Counted from the stretch's first letter, positions 8,688 to 19,588 are shown. The stretch: 64,000 bases of DNA from Kangiella shandongensis (GCF_020005365.1 NZ_JACNML010000002.1:248001-312000); one strand, 5' to 3'. Numbers and translations are program-made. The notes: a model not told the origin generated them from the letters alone.

Positions 8688-10196
8688 ATGCGTAATAAAC
8701 ATAACTTACATAGCATTCTGACATTACTGATTGCATCAACATTATCCGGAGTTACGACAATGGCAAATAGCAAAGAGGCTATCACGATTTACAGTAGCGC
8801 ACAGCCTGGTTCTATTTCCCCTAACAGTTACCGGCCAGTTCCGGGGCAACATTTTGGCAATTATAAGGTCCCAGGCTACGCTGTCATTAAAACCACGCAG
8901 CAACATAATATTAAAAAAGGTCGAAATCAACTAGAGATCAATAACGTTGCTGCCCTACTCGACCCTACTACCGTATCATTCCGCTCCTTAACCGATCCTG
9001 AAGCCCATGTTCTCGAGCAAAACTACCAATTTGACCTGGTTAGTCAGCAAAAATTACTACAACGCTACCTGGGTAAAACCATTCTAGTCGAACAGGTGCA
9101 AGGTAATGACACCAACACCATTGAGGGTGAATTAATCAGTGCAGCTGGTGGTCTGGTACTAGAGGATAAACGTGGTAATGTTCATAGCATTAATAACTAC
9201 AGTAACATTAAGTTTCCACAGCTTCCCGGTGGTCTGAGAACCAAGCCAACGTTAGTCTGGGACTTGAATGCTACGAGACCTGGAAAGCACGACATTGAGC
9301 TAAGCTACCAAACCGAAGGCATGACTTGGTGGTCGGATTATAACGTTACCTACAGCGAAGACAACAACTGTCAGCTGGACCTGTCGGCCTGGGTCAGCAT
9401 CATTAACCAGTCTGGTGCCAGTTATAACGATGCTAAATTGAAATTAATCGCCGGAGACGTTAATCGTGCGCAGCCGCCTTCTGCGGTGAGACGTAATCAA
9501 GTGGTATATGAAAAAGCAGCCATGGCTGATGGTGCAGGATTTGAGGAGAAATCTTTCTTTGAATACCATCTTTACACCCTGGGTCGTCCTGCGACACTTC
9601 CCGATAACTCAACTAAACAGCTTGAGCTATTCCCGGCTGTCAAGGCTATCGATTGTAATAAAGAGCTCGTGTTTGATGCCTCCAGCCAATACGGCTATGG
9701 TGGATTAAATACCAACCAAAACTATGGTCGAAACACTCAGAGCGACGTGAATGTCTATCTACGCTTTAATAACAGCGAAGATAACAATATGGGGATGCCA
9801 CTGCCAGCTGGCCGTATCCGTGTTAACCAGAAGGACACTGATGGAAGCTTGGAGTTTATCGGCGAAGATATTATTGATCATACTCCGAAGGACGAAGATG
9901 TATTGATCAAAATGGGTAATGCATTCGATATTAAGGGCGAGCGCAAACAGATCGATTACCGGGTTAATACCAAGGCTCGTACCATGAGCGAGAGCTTTGA
10001 AATCACCTTAAAAAACCATAAGGCAGAAGATGCCAAAGTGGTTATTCGAGAAACTCTGTATCGCTGGTCACAATGGGAAATTGGCCGCAAATCCCATGAC
10101 TTTACCAAACAGGATGCAAGACACATTCACTTTGATGTCAAGGTTCCTGCCAACGGTGAGGTTACGGTCAACTACACCGTTAACTACTCCTGGTAA
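8688..10196 (+). CDS. DUF4139 domain-containing exported protein
   Basis: A 502-aa exported protein with a signal peptide of about 28 residues ending TMANSKE. The C-terminal two thirds match the DUF4139 family: the GMTWWSDYNVTY segment, a long run of alternating beta strands, and the terminal block NHKAEDAKVVIRE, then ANGEVTVNYTVNYSW. The family has no assigned biochemical role; proteins are predicted periplasmic or surface-exposed. An AAGGAAA ribosome site supports the start. It is monocistronic, divergent from yceI and closed by a strong terminator. Confidence 0.88.
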   Translation: MRNKHNLHSILTLLIASTLSGVTTMANSKEAITIYSSAQPGSISPNSYRPVPGQHFGNYKVPGYAVIKTTQQHNIKKGRNQLEINNVAALLDPTTVSFRSLTDPEAHVLEQNYQFDLVSQQKLLQRYLGKTILVEQVQGNDTNTIEGELISAAGGLVLEDKRGNVHSINNYSNIKFPQLPGGLRTKPTLVWDLNATRPGKHDIELSYQTEGMTWWSDYNVTYSEDNNCQLDLSAWVSIINQSGASYNDAKLKLIAGDVNRAQPPSAVRRNQVVYEKAAMADGAGFEEKSFFEYHLYTLGRPATLPDNSTKQLELFPAVKAIDCNKELVFDASSQYGYGGLNTNQNYGRNTQSDVNVYLRFNNSEDNNMGMPLPAGRIRVNQKDTDGSLEFIGEDIIDHTPKDEDVLIKMGNAFDIKGERKQIDYRVNTKARTMSESFEITLKNHKAEDAKVVIRETLYRWSQWEIGRKSHDFTKQDARHIHFDVKVPANGEVTVNYTVNYSW

Positions 10197-10217
10197 GTAA
10201 TCGAAGCTTAAAACAAT

Positions 10218-10246
10218 AAAGCCGCAGCTCTCGCCGCGGCTTTTTT
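10218..10246 (+). terminator. Terminator after the DUF4139 gene
   Basis: AAAGCCGC pairs with GCGGCTTT, followed by six T on the plus strand. The convergent M16 protease gene ends 13 bp beyond it. Confidence 0.88.
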
Positions 10247-10258
10247 ACAACAGCAAAC

Positions 10259-12997
10259 TTACTCAGTTTTGGTTTTATCGCCCGCTTTGATAATCGACAT
10301 TTTATCCAAGCTGAAGTGGCGACGGAAAGCACCATTAACATCATCTAATGTCAGGGACTTAAGAGCCTGCTCAAAATCTTTATCCCAGGCCATTGAACGT
10401 TGCAAGTCAAGGTTGCCAGCTAAAGTACCGACTAAACGGTTATCTTTAGCACGATCAATACGGCGATTTTGCAGCATACCTTTTACCGCATCATCCAGCT
10501 CTTTCTGAGTAAAGCCATCTTTAATAACTTTTTCAAATTCTTCTTTATAGCCTTGCTCTACTTTCGCCAGATTCTCTGGTGCACAAATCGCATAAGCACC
10601 GAATGTAGCCTTATCATCATAAGAACTGGCATTAAAGAATGAGCCAGCACCGTAACTTAGACCGTCTTTTTGACGCAGACGAGTTGCTAAACGGCTATTC
10701 AGGAAGCCACCGCCAAAAATCTGATTAGCTACAACCAATGCAGGATAGTCCGGATGGCTGTCGCTGACAGCAACCTGAGTCATGGCACCAAAGGCAGCGC
10801 CCGCTTTATCGGGAGTATTGACAAACTTATTGATAGACTCAACGTCAGAAGCCGAGGTCTTAATACGTTCAAAGCTAACCCTGGAGCTCCAGTTACCCAA
10901 CGTTTCCTCCAGTAATTCCTGCATTTCAATTTGCTCAAAATCACCGACTAAAGCGATGTCAGCATCTTGTGCACCCATGAAGTTTTTATGGAATGCTTTC
11001 AACTGCTCAGGTGTCGCCTTCTCGATCTCTGCAATTTTCTCATCAATACTCATACTGTAGAAAGGATGAGACTTATCATAAGGGTTTAGATGGCGGCTTA
11101 ATTGCAAAAACACTTGCGTCGTCGGCTGTTGCTTTTGCTGCTCTAAAGAAACGATACGCTCACGTTTTAAAACTTCCAGCTCTTCTTTGCTGAAGCGCGG
11201 GTTCTTTAGAACGTCTTCAACCAGATGAATGACTTCATCCAGATTTTCTTTTTTAGTTTCAATACGTGCGGTAACACTGGTTGAACCGCCGCTAACGCTA
11301 ACATTTGCCTTTAAGCGATCGAACTCAGCCTGCAGTTCTTCACGACTCAATTCTTTCGTACCACGATCCAGCATGCCCGCTGTTAAAGACGGTATAACAC
11401 CACTGTTTCGCAGGTCTTTCAAATTACCCAAATCTAAGTGGATTTGAGCAACAACGGATTCCCCACGGGTTTTCTTTGGCAAATAAACAACTTTCGCGCC
11501 ATTACTTAAGGTAGCATCGGCTGTACGTTTATCAATGTTATCGTGTGATGGATCGAAGTCTTCACCCTGTGCCACTGCTTTGCGTCCCTTATACCCTTCA
11601 AGCATGGCATCGATTTCTTCGTCATCCAGACGTACAATTGAGTCAGCACGATCAGGCTTTTGCTCTGGCAGGAATAATCCAAGTGTACGGTTGTCGTTAA
11701 CCAGATATTCTTCCGCTGCAGCTTGAACATCTTCGACCGTTACTTGCTCCAGACGATCACGGTTTAAGAACAACAACCTCCAGTCGCCCATACCGATCCA
11801 CTCAGTCAGCTCTAAAGCAATGCTTTGTGAAGAGTTAAAGCTAAGCTCAACCTGTTTTAAAATCTTGGCTTTAGCCTGTTTCACTTCTTTTTCGGTAATC
11901 GGATTATTCTTTATGTCCTCTAATGTTCTCAGTAGTGCAGCTTCAGTTTTCTCAATATCTTTATCTTTAGCGACCTGCGCACCAAACAGTAACGCACCTG
12001 GCTCGCCTAGCTGGAACGGAAAACCAAAAGTTGAAGCCGCTAATTTATTCTTTACAAGTTCACCATGTAAGCGGCCTGTTTTACTATCACCTAAAATCTG
12101 ATTAAGCACCTGAACTGCCGCAAACTGTTCTGATGGCCCTGCTGGCGTTTTATATAGAACACCAACCATTTGCACATCACCCGGGCGACGAACGATTACT
12201 CGGCGCTCACCATCTTGAGTCGGCTCTTCAGTATATAATTCAGGGATCACACGTTTTGGTTTTGGAATATCACCAAACTCGTCTTCAATTAAATTGATAA
12301 TGTTATCTTCATCAATTTTACCCGACACAATTAGCGTGGCATTGTCGGGCTGATAATACTTTCGGTAGAAAGCCTGTAGATTGGTGATATCAACGTTTTC
12401 CAGATCTGAGCGAGCGCCGATTGTAGACTTGCCATAGTTGTGCCAATCATAAGCTGTTGACATCAGGCGCTGCAGTAAAACACGGAAAGGGCTATTTTCA
12501 CCGTTTTCAAGCTCATTTCGAACTACCGTCATTTCACTGTCTAAATCTTTCTTGGCAATGAAGGAATTGATCATTCGATCCGCTTCTAAATCCAGTGCCC
12601 ACTCAATATTTTCAGGCGTTGCAGAGAAGGTTTCAAAATAATTGGTACGATCATACCAGGTGGTACCATTTGGCTCTGCACCGTGATCGGTTAACTCTTT
12701 AGGAATATCCTTATGGTCGGGAGTCCCTTTAAAAACCAAGTGCTCCAATAAGTGTGCCATACCAGTCTCACCATAGTTTTCATGCTTAGAGCCGACGTGA
12801 TAAGTCACATTAACAGTCACCGTTTCCTGGGTCGGATCTGGAAACAATAAGACTTGTAAGCCATTGTCTAAACGATATTCAGTAATACCTTCCACTGAAG
12901 TAACTTTTTCGATGCCTTCAGGTAGTGCTGCATAACTCGCCCCCATGCCGGTGGCTAAAGCGATGGCTAAAAAGGTTTTCTTAAATTTTAAGACCAT
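10259..12997 (-). CDS. M16 family zinc metallopeptidase (pitrilysin-like)
   Basis: Periplasmic or outer-membrane-associated zinc protease of 912 aa. A signal peptide (about 1-23, ending ASYA) leads two tandem M16 halves. The first half keeps the inverted zinc motif HLLEH (His82, Glu85, His86) and the downstream VRNELENGENSPF segment carrying the third ligand. The second half (from about residue 500, LSNGAKVVYLPKKTRGES) has no HxxEH, as is normal for the inactive half of the clamshell. It most likely degrades peptides in the envelope, fitting a peptide-consuming lifestyle. An AGAGGGATATCT ribosome site supports the start. Confidence 0.93.
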   Translation of the reverse strand: MVLKFKKTFLAIALATGMGASYAALPEGIEKVTSVEGITEYRLDNGLQVLLFPDPTQETVTVNVTYHVGSKHENYGETGMAHLLEHLVFKGTPDHKDIPKELTDHGAEPNGTTWYDRTNYFETFSATPENIEWALDLEADRMINSFIAKKDLDSEMTVVRNELENGENSPFRVLLQRLMSTAYDWHNYGKSTIGARSDLENVDITNLQAFYRKYYQPDNATLIVSGKIDEDNIINLIEDEFGDIPKPKRVIPELYTEEPTQDGERRVIVRRPGDVQMVGVLYKTPAGPSEQFAAVQVLNQILGDSKTGRLHGELVKNKLAASTFGFPFQLGEPGALLFGAQVAKDKDIEKTEAALLRTLEDIKNNPITEKEVKQAKAKILKQVELSFNSSQSIALELTEWIGMGDWRLLFLNRDRLEQVTVEDVQAAAEEYLVNDNRTLGLFLPEQKPDRADSIVRLDDEEIDAMLEGYKGRKAVAQGEDFDPSHDNIDKRTADATLSNGAKVVYLPKKTRGESVVAQIHLDLGNLKDLRNSGVIPSLTAGMLDRGTKELSREELQAEFDRLKANVSVSGGSTSVTARIETKKENLDEVIHLVEDVLKNPRFSKEELEVLKRERIVSLEQQKQQPTTQVFLQLSRHLNPYDKSHPFYSMSIDEKIAEIEKATPEQLKAFHKNFMGAQDADIALVGDFEQIEMQELLEETLGNWSSRVSFERIKTSASDVESINKFVNTPDKAGAAFGAMTQVAVSDSHPDYPALVVANQIFGGGFLNSRLATRLRQKDGLSYGAGSFFNASSYDDKATFGAYAICAPENLAKVEQGYKEEFEKVIKDGFTQKELDDAVKGMLQNRRIDRAKDNRLVGTLAGNLDLQRSMAWDKDFEQALKSLTLDDVNGAFRRHFSLDKMSIIKAGDKTKTE

Positions 12998-13201
12998 AGA
13001 TATCCCTCTATTTATCTGAGTTCTTTACTTTCTGTAGAGTCAATAATAATTATTCAACAATACAACTGATGAAATCATTGCTTCATCAAAGTTTCGCAAT
13101 AAAGCAGTATCGTATAAAGCTTTGTAACAGTATAGGTAGGAAATGTTAATAAATATGACAGAAATAACAAAATGTTGCATGAAAGCGATTCAGAAAGGCA
13201 T

Positions 13202-13234
13202 AAAAAAACCGCAAACCAAATGGCTTGCGGTTTT
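13202..13234 (-). terminator. Terminator of the suc operon
   Basis: AAAACCGCAA pairs with TTGCGGTTTT, extended by CCA/TGG near the loop. On the minus strand a run of seven T follows. It lies 22 bp past the sucD stop codon. Confidence 0.88.
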
Positions 13235-13255
13235 AAAGAACAACAAAACTATATA

Positions 13256-14128
13256 TTACCAGCCTGTAATTTCTTTCATTGCTGAGCCGATTTCAGCTAA
13301 AGAGCGCACGGTTTTAACACCGGCATCTTCCAGTGCAGCAAATTTCTCAGCCGCTGTACCTTTACCGCCAGCAATAATGGCACCAGCATGGCCCATACGT
13401 TTGCCTGGAGGTGCTGTAACACCAGCAATATAAGAAACCACTGGCTTAGTGACGTTTTCTTTAATGTAAGCCGCCGCTTCTTCTTCTGCAGAACCGCCGA
13501 TTTCACCAATCATAACGATCGCTTCAGTCGCAGGATCTTTTTCAAACATTTCAAGAATGTCGATGAAGTTTGAGCCAGGGATTGGGTCACCGCCGATACC
13601 AACACAGGTTGACTGACCAAAACCATGATCTGTCGTTTGCTTAACCGCTTCATAGGTCAAAGTACCAGAACGGGAAACGATACCGACTTTACCTGGCTTA
13701 TGGATATGACCCGGCATAATACCGATCTTGCTTTCACCTGGAGTGATAACACCCGGACAGTTAGGGCCAATTAGACGAACGCCCAATTGATCACAAACGA
13801 TCTTAGCGTCCAACATATCAAGCGTTGGAATACCTTCTGTAATACAGATAACCAACTTGATACCAGCGTTAGCCGCTTCCAAAATAGAGTCTTTACAGAA
13901 AGGCGCAGGTACATAGATAACCGATGCTTCTGCACCAGTTTCTTCAACTGCTTCGGAAACAGTGTTAAATACAGGTAGGCCTAAGTGAGTTTGACCGCCT
14001 TTTCCCGGAGTCACACCACCAACCATATTCGTGCCGTATTCAATCGCCTGCTCAGTATGGAAAGTACCTTGTGAGCCAGTGATACCCTGACAAATAACTT
14101 TCGTGTCTTTATTAAGTAAAATACTCAT
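13256..14128 (-). CDS. sucD: Succinyl-CoA synthetase (ADP-forming) alpha subunit
   Basis: TCA-cycle enzyme: succinyl-CoA plus ADP and phosphate to succinate, CoA and ATP, with SucC. The 290-aa chain carries the CoA-binding Rossmann fold at the N terminus ([17 protein letters not shown]), the GPNCPGVI segment and the phosphorylated histidine His247 in [10 protein letters not shown]. Its ATG overlaps the sucC stop codon by one base (TAATG), so the two subunits are translationally coupled, as expected for equal amounts of a heteromer. Confidence 0.98.
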   Translation of the reverse strand: MSILLNKDTKVICQGITGSQGTFHTEQAIEYGTNMVGGVTPGKGGQTHLGLPVFNTVSEAVEETGAEASVIYVPAPFCKDSILEAANAGIKLVICITEGIPTLDMLDAKIVCDQLGVRLIGPNCPGVITPGESKIGIMPGHIHKPGKVGIVSRSGTLTYEAVKQTTDHGFGQSTCVGIGGDPIPGSNFIDILEMFEKDPATEAIVMIGEIGGSAEEEAAAYIKENVTKPVVSYIAGVTAPPGKRMGHAGAIIAGGKGTAAEKFAALEDAGVKTVRSLAEIGSAMKEITGW

Positions 14129-15294
14129 TATTTGCCCTCCGCTGCAGCAACAACTTTCTTCGCTGCGTCAGTTAAGCTTTCCGCCGCAATGATATTTAAG
14201 CCTGATTCAGCAAGTACTTTTGTGCCCAGTTCAGCATTATTTCCTTCCAGGCGAACGACCACAGGGTCTTCAATACCGACGTCTTTAACGGCACCGATAA
14301 TACCTTCCGCAATCAAATCACAACGAACGATACCACCGAAAATGTTTACCAGAACGGCTTTAACATTGTCGTCTGACAAAATAATCTTGAATGCTTCTGT
14401 TACACGCTCTTTTGTCGCACCACCACCAACGTCAAGGAAGTTCGCAGGCTCGCCACCGTGTAATTTAATGATATCCATCGTGCCCATCGCAAGACCGGCA
14501 CCATTCACCATACAGCCAATATTGCCATCCAGAGCAACATAGTTAAGCTCAAATTTAGCAGCATGAGCTTCACGCTCGTCTTCTTGCGATGGATCGTGCA
14601 TTTCAGCCAGTTTGTTATGACGGTATAAGGCATTACCATCAATGTTGATCTTAGAATCAAGGCAGTGCAAATCACCGTCTTCTTTAATCACTAGTGGGTT
14701 GATTTCAAGAAGCGCTAAATCTTTCTCAACAAACATTTTAGCAAGCTGGATGAAGATGTGAGTAAACTGCTTTACCTGCTTACCTTCCAGACCAAGCTTA
14801 AATGCCAACTCACGTCCTTGATATGGTTGAGGGCCAACTAATGGATCAACAGTAGCTTTAAGAATCTTCTCAGGAGTTTCTTCAGCTACTTTCTCAATCT
14901 CAACACCACCTTCAGTCGAGGCCATAAAGACAACACGACGAGAAGAGCGATCAATAACGGCACCCAAGTAAAGCTCTTGCCCGATATCAGTGCAAGACTC
15001 AACCAAGATTTTACTCACTGGCTGACCGTTAGCATCCGTCTGATAAGTGACTAAGTTTTTGCCTAACCACTGCTTAGCAAACTCTTTCACTTCATCTTTA
15101 GTTTTAACAAGCTTAACACCGCCCGCTTTACCACGACCGCCTGCGTGCACCTGAGCTTTAACAACCCACATGTCACCACCGATACGGCCAGCAGCTTCGA
15201 AAGCTGACTGAGGATTATCAACAGCATAACCTTCAGATACTGGTAAACCGTATTCACGGAATAATTGTTTACCTTGATACTCGTGTAGGTTCAT
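14128..15294 (-). CDS. sucC: Succinyl-CoA synthetase (ADP-forming) beta subunit
   Basis: ATP-grasp subunit that binds nucleotide and passes phosphate to the SucD histidine. At 388 aa it is full length. [19 protein letters not shown] at the start, [16 protein letters not shown] (the ATP-grasp loop, about residues 46-61) and [11 protein letters not shown] near residue 263 are diagnostic. It precedes sucD with a one-base overlap. A hairpin with a T run lies in the 78-bp gap between sucB and this gene and could tune sucCD output against sucAB. Confidence 0.98.
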   Translation of the reverse strand: MNLHEYQGKQLFREYGLPVSEGYAVDNPQSAFEAAGRIGGDMWVVKAQVHAGGRGKAGGVKLVKTKDEVKEFAKQWLGKNLVTYQTDANGQPVSKILVESCTDIGQELYLGAVIDRSSRRVVFMASTEGGVEIEKVAEETPEKILKATVDPLVGPQPYQGRELAFKLGLEGKQVKQFTHIFIQLAKMFVEKDLALLEINPLVIKEDGDLHCLDSKINIDGNALYRHNKLAEMHDPSQEDEREAHAAKFELNYVALDGNIGCMVNGAGLAMGTMDIIKLHGGEPANFLDVGGGATKERVTEAFKIILSDDNVKAVLVNIFGGIVRCDLIAEGIIGAVKDVGIEDPVVVRLEGNNAELGTKVLAESGLNIIAAESLTDAAKKVVAAAEGK

Positions 15295-15320
15295 TTGATG
15301 TTCCTAAATTCACGTTAATT

Positions 15321-15354
15321 AAAAAAACAAAAGCCGGATAGCAATTACCCGGCT
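15321..15354 (-). terminator. Possible attenuator between sucB and sucC
   Basis: AGCCGG pairs with CCGGCT over a 11-nt loop, followed on the minus strand by TTTTG and seven T. It resembles an intrinsic terminator but lies inside the operon, so partial read-through is likely. Confidence 0.6.
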
Positions 15355-15372
15355 GTACTTGATACTTACTGA

Positions 15373-16602
15373 TTAAACATCCAGTAGGATGCGAGCTGGA
15401 TCTTCGATGAACTCTTTAATAGTTTTCAGGAAGCCAACTGATTCACGGCCATCGATAATACGATGGTCATATGAAAGCGCGACGTTCATCATTGGGCGAA
15501 TAACAATTTCACCATCAATGACGACCGGACGGTCTTCCATACGATTCATACCTAAAATACCGCTTTGAGGTGGGTTGATAATTGGAGTCGCCATTAACGA
15601 ACCAAACACACCACCGTTAGAGATAGTAAAGGTACCGCCTGTCATCTCTTCGACAGTCAATTTGTTATCACGAGCTTTAATACCAAACTCACGAATCTTT
15701 GCTTCAATCTCAGCAAGGCTCATGGTGTCAGCGTCACGTAGCACCGGCACAACCAAACCACGCGGAGAAGAGACGGCAACACCGATATCATAGTAACCAT
15801 GATAAACGATATCGTCGCCATCAATTGAAGCATTAACAGCAGGATAGCGCTTCAACGCTTCCACTGTTGCTTTTACAAAGAAAGACATGAAGCCCAGACG
15901 AGTGTCATGTACTTTTTCAAACTGCTCCTTATAACGTGCACGAAGCTCAACGACTTCTTTCATATTGATATCGTTGAAGGTCGTTAGTAGCGCCGCATTT
16001 TGTTGAGCTTCAACCAAACGCTCAGCAATACGCTTACGTAAACGCGTCATTGGAACACGCTTCTCTTCACGTAAACCGGCAGAAACTGGAGCATCACTGC
16101 TCTTAGCTGCAGGAGCTGCTTTTTTACCGCCGCTCTTCATGAAGTTTTCAACATCTTCTTTAGTCAAGCGGCCATTTTTACCTGTTGCAGGGATTTGACT
16201 GGCATCAAGGTTATGTTCGGCTACCAAACGACGAACGGCAGGAGATAAAACGTCTGTATCTTTAGCAGGCTCTGCAGGTTTATCTTCTGACTTTGCTTCT
16301 GCCTTAGGGTCTTCTTTCTTATCAGTAGAATCATCCTTAGCTTCAGCGCCAGCATCACCACCTGCGCCGGCTTCAAACTTAGCAATCGCTTCTTCTTGAA
16401 GAACCGTATCACCTTCTTCTTTTAAGATTTCAGAAATAGCACCATCTTCTGGAGCAACAACCTCTAAAACCACTTTATCAGTTTCAATATCGACCAAGTT
16501 CTGATCACGCGACACTGCTTCACCCGGCTTGACGTGCCAGGTAGCAATAGTGGCATCCGCTACAGATTCAGGCAACACAGGAACTTTAATTTCGATAGCC
16601 AT
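15373..16602 (-). CDS. sucB: 2-Oxoglutarate dehydrogenase E2, dihydrolipoamide succinyltransferase
   Basis: Core of the 2-oxoglutarate dehydrogenase complex: moves the succinyl group from the lipoyl arm to CoA. Domains of the 409-aa chain: one lipoyl domain (about 3-78) with the modified lysine Lys43 in [11 protein letters not shown]; an Ala/Lys/Glu/Asp-rich linker (about 79-115); the peripheral-subunit-binding domain (about 118-155, [15 protein letters not shown]); and the catalytic domain ending in [16 protein letters not shown] with the catalytic His and Asp. It follows sucA by 52 bp. The E3 subunit (lpd) is not in the window and is presumably encoded elsewhere. Confidence 0.98.
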   Translation of the reverse strand: MAIEIKVPVLPESVADATIATWHVKPGEAVSRDQNLVDIETDKVVLEVVAPEDGAISEILKEEGDTVLQEEAIAKFEAGAGGDAGAEAKDDSTDKKEDPKAEAKSEDKPAEPAKDTDVLSPAVRRLVAEHNLDASQIPATGKNGRLTKEDVENFMKSGGKKAAPAAKSSDAPVSAGLREEKRVPMTRLRKRIAERLVEAQQNAALLTTFNDINMKEVVELRARYKEQFEKVHDTRLGFMSFFVKATVEALKRYPAVNASIDGDDIVYHGYYDIGVAVSSPRGLVVPVLRDADTMSLAEIEAKIREFGIKARDNKLTVEEMTGGTFTISNGGVFGSLMATPIINPPQSGILGMNRMEDRPVVIDGEIVIRPMMNVALSYDHRIIDGRESVGFLKTIKEFIEDPARILLDV

Positions 16603-16654
16603 GTTATAACCTTATTTACCTTAACTTAATTTAAATTCTTTTATTTGATGCAGG

Positions 16655-19474
16655 TTATTCAATACCTAGCGCATCGTTAACCAATTTAACTTGCTGTTCA
16701 TTGTGAACACTTGCATAACCAACAGCAGGTGCAGCAGAAGCCGCTCGGCCAGCAAAAATCACAGGGTCATTCGTTGGTACGGCATCGTCTAAATTATGAC
16801 GACTACAATACCAGGCACCTTGGTTTTTCGGCTCTTCCTGACACCACACAAAGGTACTCGCGTTTTTGTATGATGTTAAAATTTTCTCCACTTCTTCGTG
16901 CGGGAATGGGTATAGCTGCTCGATTCGAACAACAGCTACATGATCCAGCTTTTCATCATGACGCTTTTTCAGCAGATCATAATAAACCTTACCAGAGCAC
17001 ATGACTACCCGTGCCACTTTCTTTTTATCCAGTTTATCGACTTCATCGATCGCATTCTGGAATTGGCCCTTGGTCAATTCATCAATACTGGATACCGCGT
17101 CACGATGACGTAATAAACTCTTCGGAGTCATCACAATCAATGGCTTACGTAAACTACGAACCATCTGACGACGGATCATGTGAAAAGCCTGTGCCGGAGT
17201 AGAAGGCACGACAACCTGCATATTCTGTTCAGCCGATAACTGTAAGAAGCGTTCCAGGCGTGCAGAGCTATGCTCGGGCCCCTGTCCCTCGTAACCATGT
17301 GGTAAAAACAACGTAAGACCAGACAGACGTCCCCACTTATGCTCACCAGAGCTAATAAACTGATCAATGACCACCTGAGCACCATTGGCAAAGTCACCAA
17401 ACTGCCCTTCCCAAATCACCATAGAATTCGGCTCATTCGTTGAGTAGCCATACTCGAATGCCATCACCGCCTCTTCCGATAAAACGGAATCAATGACCGT
17501 GAAACGAGGTTGCTCTTCTTTAATATGATTCAGAGGGATGTAGACTTCAGCATCATTCTGATCGTGTAATACCGCATGGCGATGGAAGAAAGTACCCCGG
17601 CCACTATCCTGGCCACACAAACGCACTTCATAGTCGTCATCCAACAACGAAGCGTAAGCCAGGGTCTCTGCAAAGCCCCAGTCCATCGGTGACTCGCCTT
17701 GCGCCATCTCTTTGCGCAGCGCCATAATCTTCTTGACTTGCCGCTGTAGAGGAAGCTCTTCAGGATAGTCTGTGATTCGCTCAGCTAACGTGTCAAACTT
17801 CTTTTTACTGATCGATGTATCGGCTGGAGACTGCCACGATTGATTTTCAAACGGTGACCAGTCAACGCTGAATTCATTCTTATGGGTCTTAATACGATTA
17901 AGAACGACCGAGTCTCCTTTATCCAACAGGTCACGGTAATCATTGACAAACGTTTTCGCTTCATCCGCTGTAATAGTCCCCGCAGATGTGAGCTTATCTT
18001 CGTAGATTTTACGGGTCGTTGGATGTTTCTTGATCTTCTGGTACATGATTGGCTGAGTCGCATTCGGCTCATCCGCTTCATTATGGCCATGGCGGCGGTA
18101 ACAAACCAAATCAATGACCACATCTTTCTTAAATTTATTACGGAACTCTAAAGCTAAGCGCGTAACATACAATACCGCCTCAGGATCGTCCGCATTAACG
18201 TGGAATACTGGTGCTTCAACCATCTTTGCAACGTCGGTGCAATAAGCCGTTGAGCGAGTGTCTGCCATCTTAGATGTGGTGAAGCCTACCTGATTATTAA
18301 TTACAAGGTGTACCGAACCACCAACATAGAAGCCACGCGCCTGTGACATATTGAACAGTTCCATCACTACGCCCTGCCCTGTTACAGCCGAGTCACCGTG
18401 AATTAGAACTGGCAACACCTGTTCGCAATGTTTATCGCTGCGGCGTTCCTGACGAGCTCGAACCGAACCAATCACTACCGGGCTGACAATTTCCAAATGA
18501 GACGGGTTAAAGGCTAACGCCAGATGAACTGGACCACCGTCCGTTTCAACATCACTGGAATAGCCCATATGGTATTTAACGTCACCGGAAGACCCTTCTT
18601 CGACCACTGCATTTTTACCCGCAAACTCGTCAAACAGGACTTCGGGCTTTTTACCCATCACATTAACCAGCATGTTCAAGCGACCGCGGTGCGCCATGCC
18701 GATGACAATCTCTTTAGCTCCTTTGGCACCCGCCTGATTAATGAAGTCACGCATCATTGGGATCAGGCTATCGCCTCCCTCCAATGAAAAGCGTTTGGCT
18801 CCCGGGAACTTCGAACCTAAATACTTTTCAAGACCTTCTGCCGCAGTCAATCCCTCGAGAATTTTCTTCTTGGTCTGCTCGCGGAAATCGTGAGATGCAG
18901 ATACTGATTCCAGCTTCTCCTGAATCCAGCGGCGCTCTTCTAAATCATTAATGTGTAAGAACTCTGCACCAATTGAGTTGCAGTAGGTTCTTTTCAGACG
19001 GTCTTCGATTTCTTTAAGTGACTGCTGTTCCGGCCCTGCCAGATTTCCAACGTGAAATTTCTTATTTGGATCGACATCACCAAGCTCAAAACTATCTAAA
19101 CTTAAGTCGGTTGGGTAAGGATGTTTCCATAAACCAAGAGGGTCGATATTAGCGTGATGGTGACCACGCGCTCGGTATGACTCGATAAGGTGTAAGACTT
19201 TGACTTGCTTTGGGTCGGCAGTTGATTCACCGCCACCTTGAGAAAAAGCTAACTTTTGGCGATTCAACCCAATTTGGCGGAAGTGCTCTCGAATTGCGCC
19301 ATGAGCCACTTCTTGTTTATCGTTAACTTTGTCGTACTCATCAAATTTTTCACGCCATTCGGCATCGACTGATTGAGGATCTTCTAAATATTGCTCGTAT
19401 AGTTCTTCCAAATAGGCGGCGCTACCTCCCGAAAGGTAGGCACTGTCAAACATCGCCTCTAAGCCGTTCTTCAT
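16655..19474 (-). CDS. sucA: 2-Oxoglutarate dehydrogenase E1 component
   Basis: Thiamine-diphosphate enzyme that decarboxylates 2-oxoglutarate and loads succinyl onto SucB. The 939-aa length is normal. Visible landmarks are SAYLSGGSAAYLEELYEQYL at the N terminus, GMAHRGRLNMLVNVMGK, the HGDSAVTGQGVVMELFNMS region and RRHGHNEADEPNATQP around the ThDP site, and the C-terminal CQEEPKNQGAWY. Ribosome-site support is weak for the first Met; Met8 (MFDSAYL) with AGAGG just upstream is an alternative, but the first Met gives better family length. A large terminator-like hairpin separates it from sdhB. Confidence 0.97.
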   Translation of the reverse strand: MKNGLEAMFDSAYLSGGSAAYLEELYEQYLEDPQSVDAEWREKFDEYDKVNDKQEVAHGAIREHFRQIGLNRQKLAFSQGGGESTADPKQVKVLHLIESYRARGHHHANIDPLGLWKHPYPTDLSLDSFELGDVDPNKKFHVGNLAGPEQQSLKEIEDRLKRTYCNSIGAEFLHINDLEERRWIQEKLESVSASHDFREQTKKKILEGLTAAEGLEKYLGSKFPGAKRFSLEGGDSLIPMMRDFINQAGAKGAKEIVIGMAHRGRLNMLVNVMGKKPEVLFDEFAGKNAVVEEGSSGDVKYHMGYSSDVETDGGPVHLALAFNPSHLEIVSPVVIGSVRARQERRSDKHCEQVLPVLIHGDSAVTGQGVVMELFNMSQARGFYVGGSVHLVINNQVGFTTSKMADTRSTAYCTDVAKMVEAPVFHVNADDPEAVLYVTRLALEFRNKFKKDVVIDLVCYRRHGHNEADEPNATQPIMYQKIKKHPTTRKIYEDKLTSAGTITADEAKTFVNDYRDLLDKGDSVVLNRIKTHKNEFSVDWSPFENQSWQSPADTSISKKKFDTLAERITDYPEELPLQRQVKKIMALRKEMAQGESPMDWGFAETLAYASLLDDDYEVRLCGQDSGRGTFFHRHAVLHDQNDAEVYIPLNHIKEEQPRFTVIDSVLSEEAVMAFEYGYSTNEPNSMVIWEGQFGDFANGAQVVIDQFISSGEHKWGRLSGLTLFLPHGYEGQGPEHSSARLERFLQLSAEQNMQVVVPSTPAQAFHMIRRQMVRSLRKPLIVMTPKSLLRHRDAVSSIDELTKGQFQNAIDEVDKLDKKKVARVVMCSGKVYYDLLKKRHDEKLDHVAVVRIEQLYPFPHEEVEKILTSYKNASTFVWCQEEPKNQGAWYCSRHNLDDAVPTNDPVIFAGRAASAAPAVGYASVHNEQQVKLVNDALGIE

Positions 19475-19519
19475 TTTAATTTAACACCAGTTCTCGGTAT
19501 TTGTACCGCTATGATAACC

Positions 19520-19588
19520 AAAAATCGCAACTCTTAACACAGTAACGCCAGTTTAATTTACAAAGAGTTACTGCAAGAGCTGCGATTT
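19520..19588 (-). terminator. Large intercistronic stem-loop between sdhB and sucA
   Basis: On the minus strand AAATCGCAGCTCTT pairs with AAGAGTTGCGATTT (13 of 14), with an inner CAGTAAC/GTTACTG stem, and the structure ends in a T run. It has the form of an intrinsic terminator in the 187-bp gap inside the sdh-suc cluster, so it either ends the sdhCDAB transcript or allows partial read-through into sucABCD. Confidence 0.7.

Noticed and set aside
13143-13433. Plus-strand open frame upstream of and into sucD
   Set aside because: It crosses the suc terminator and the antisense of sucD, with no ribosome site.
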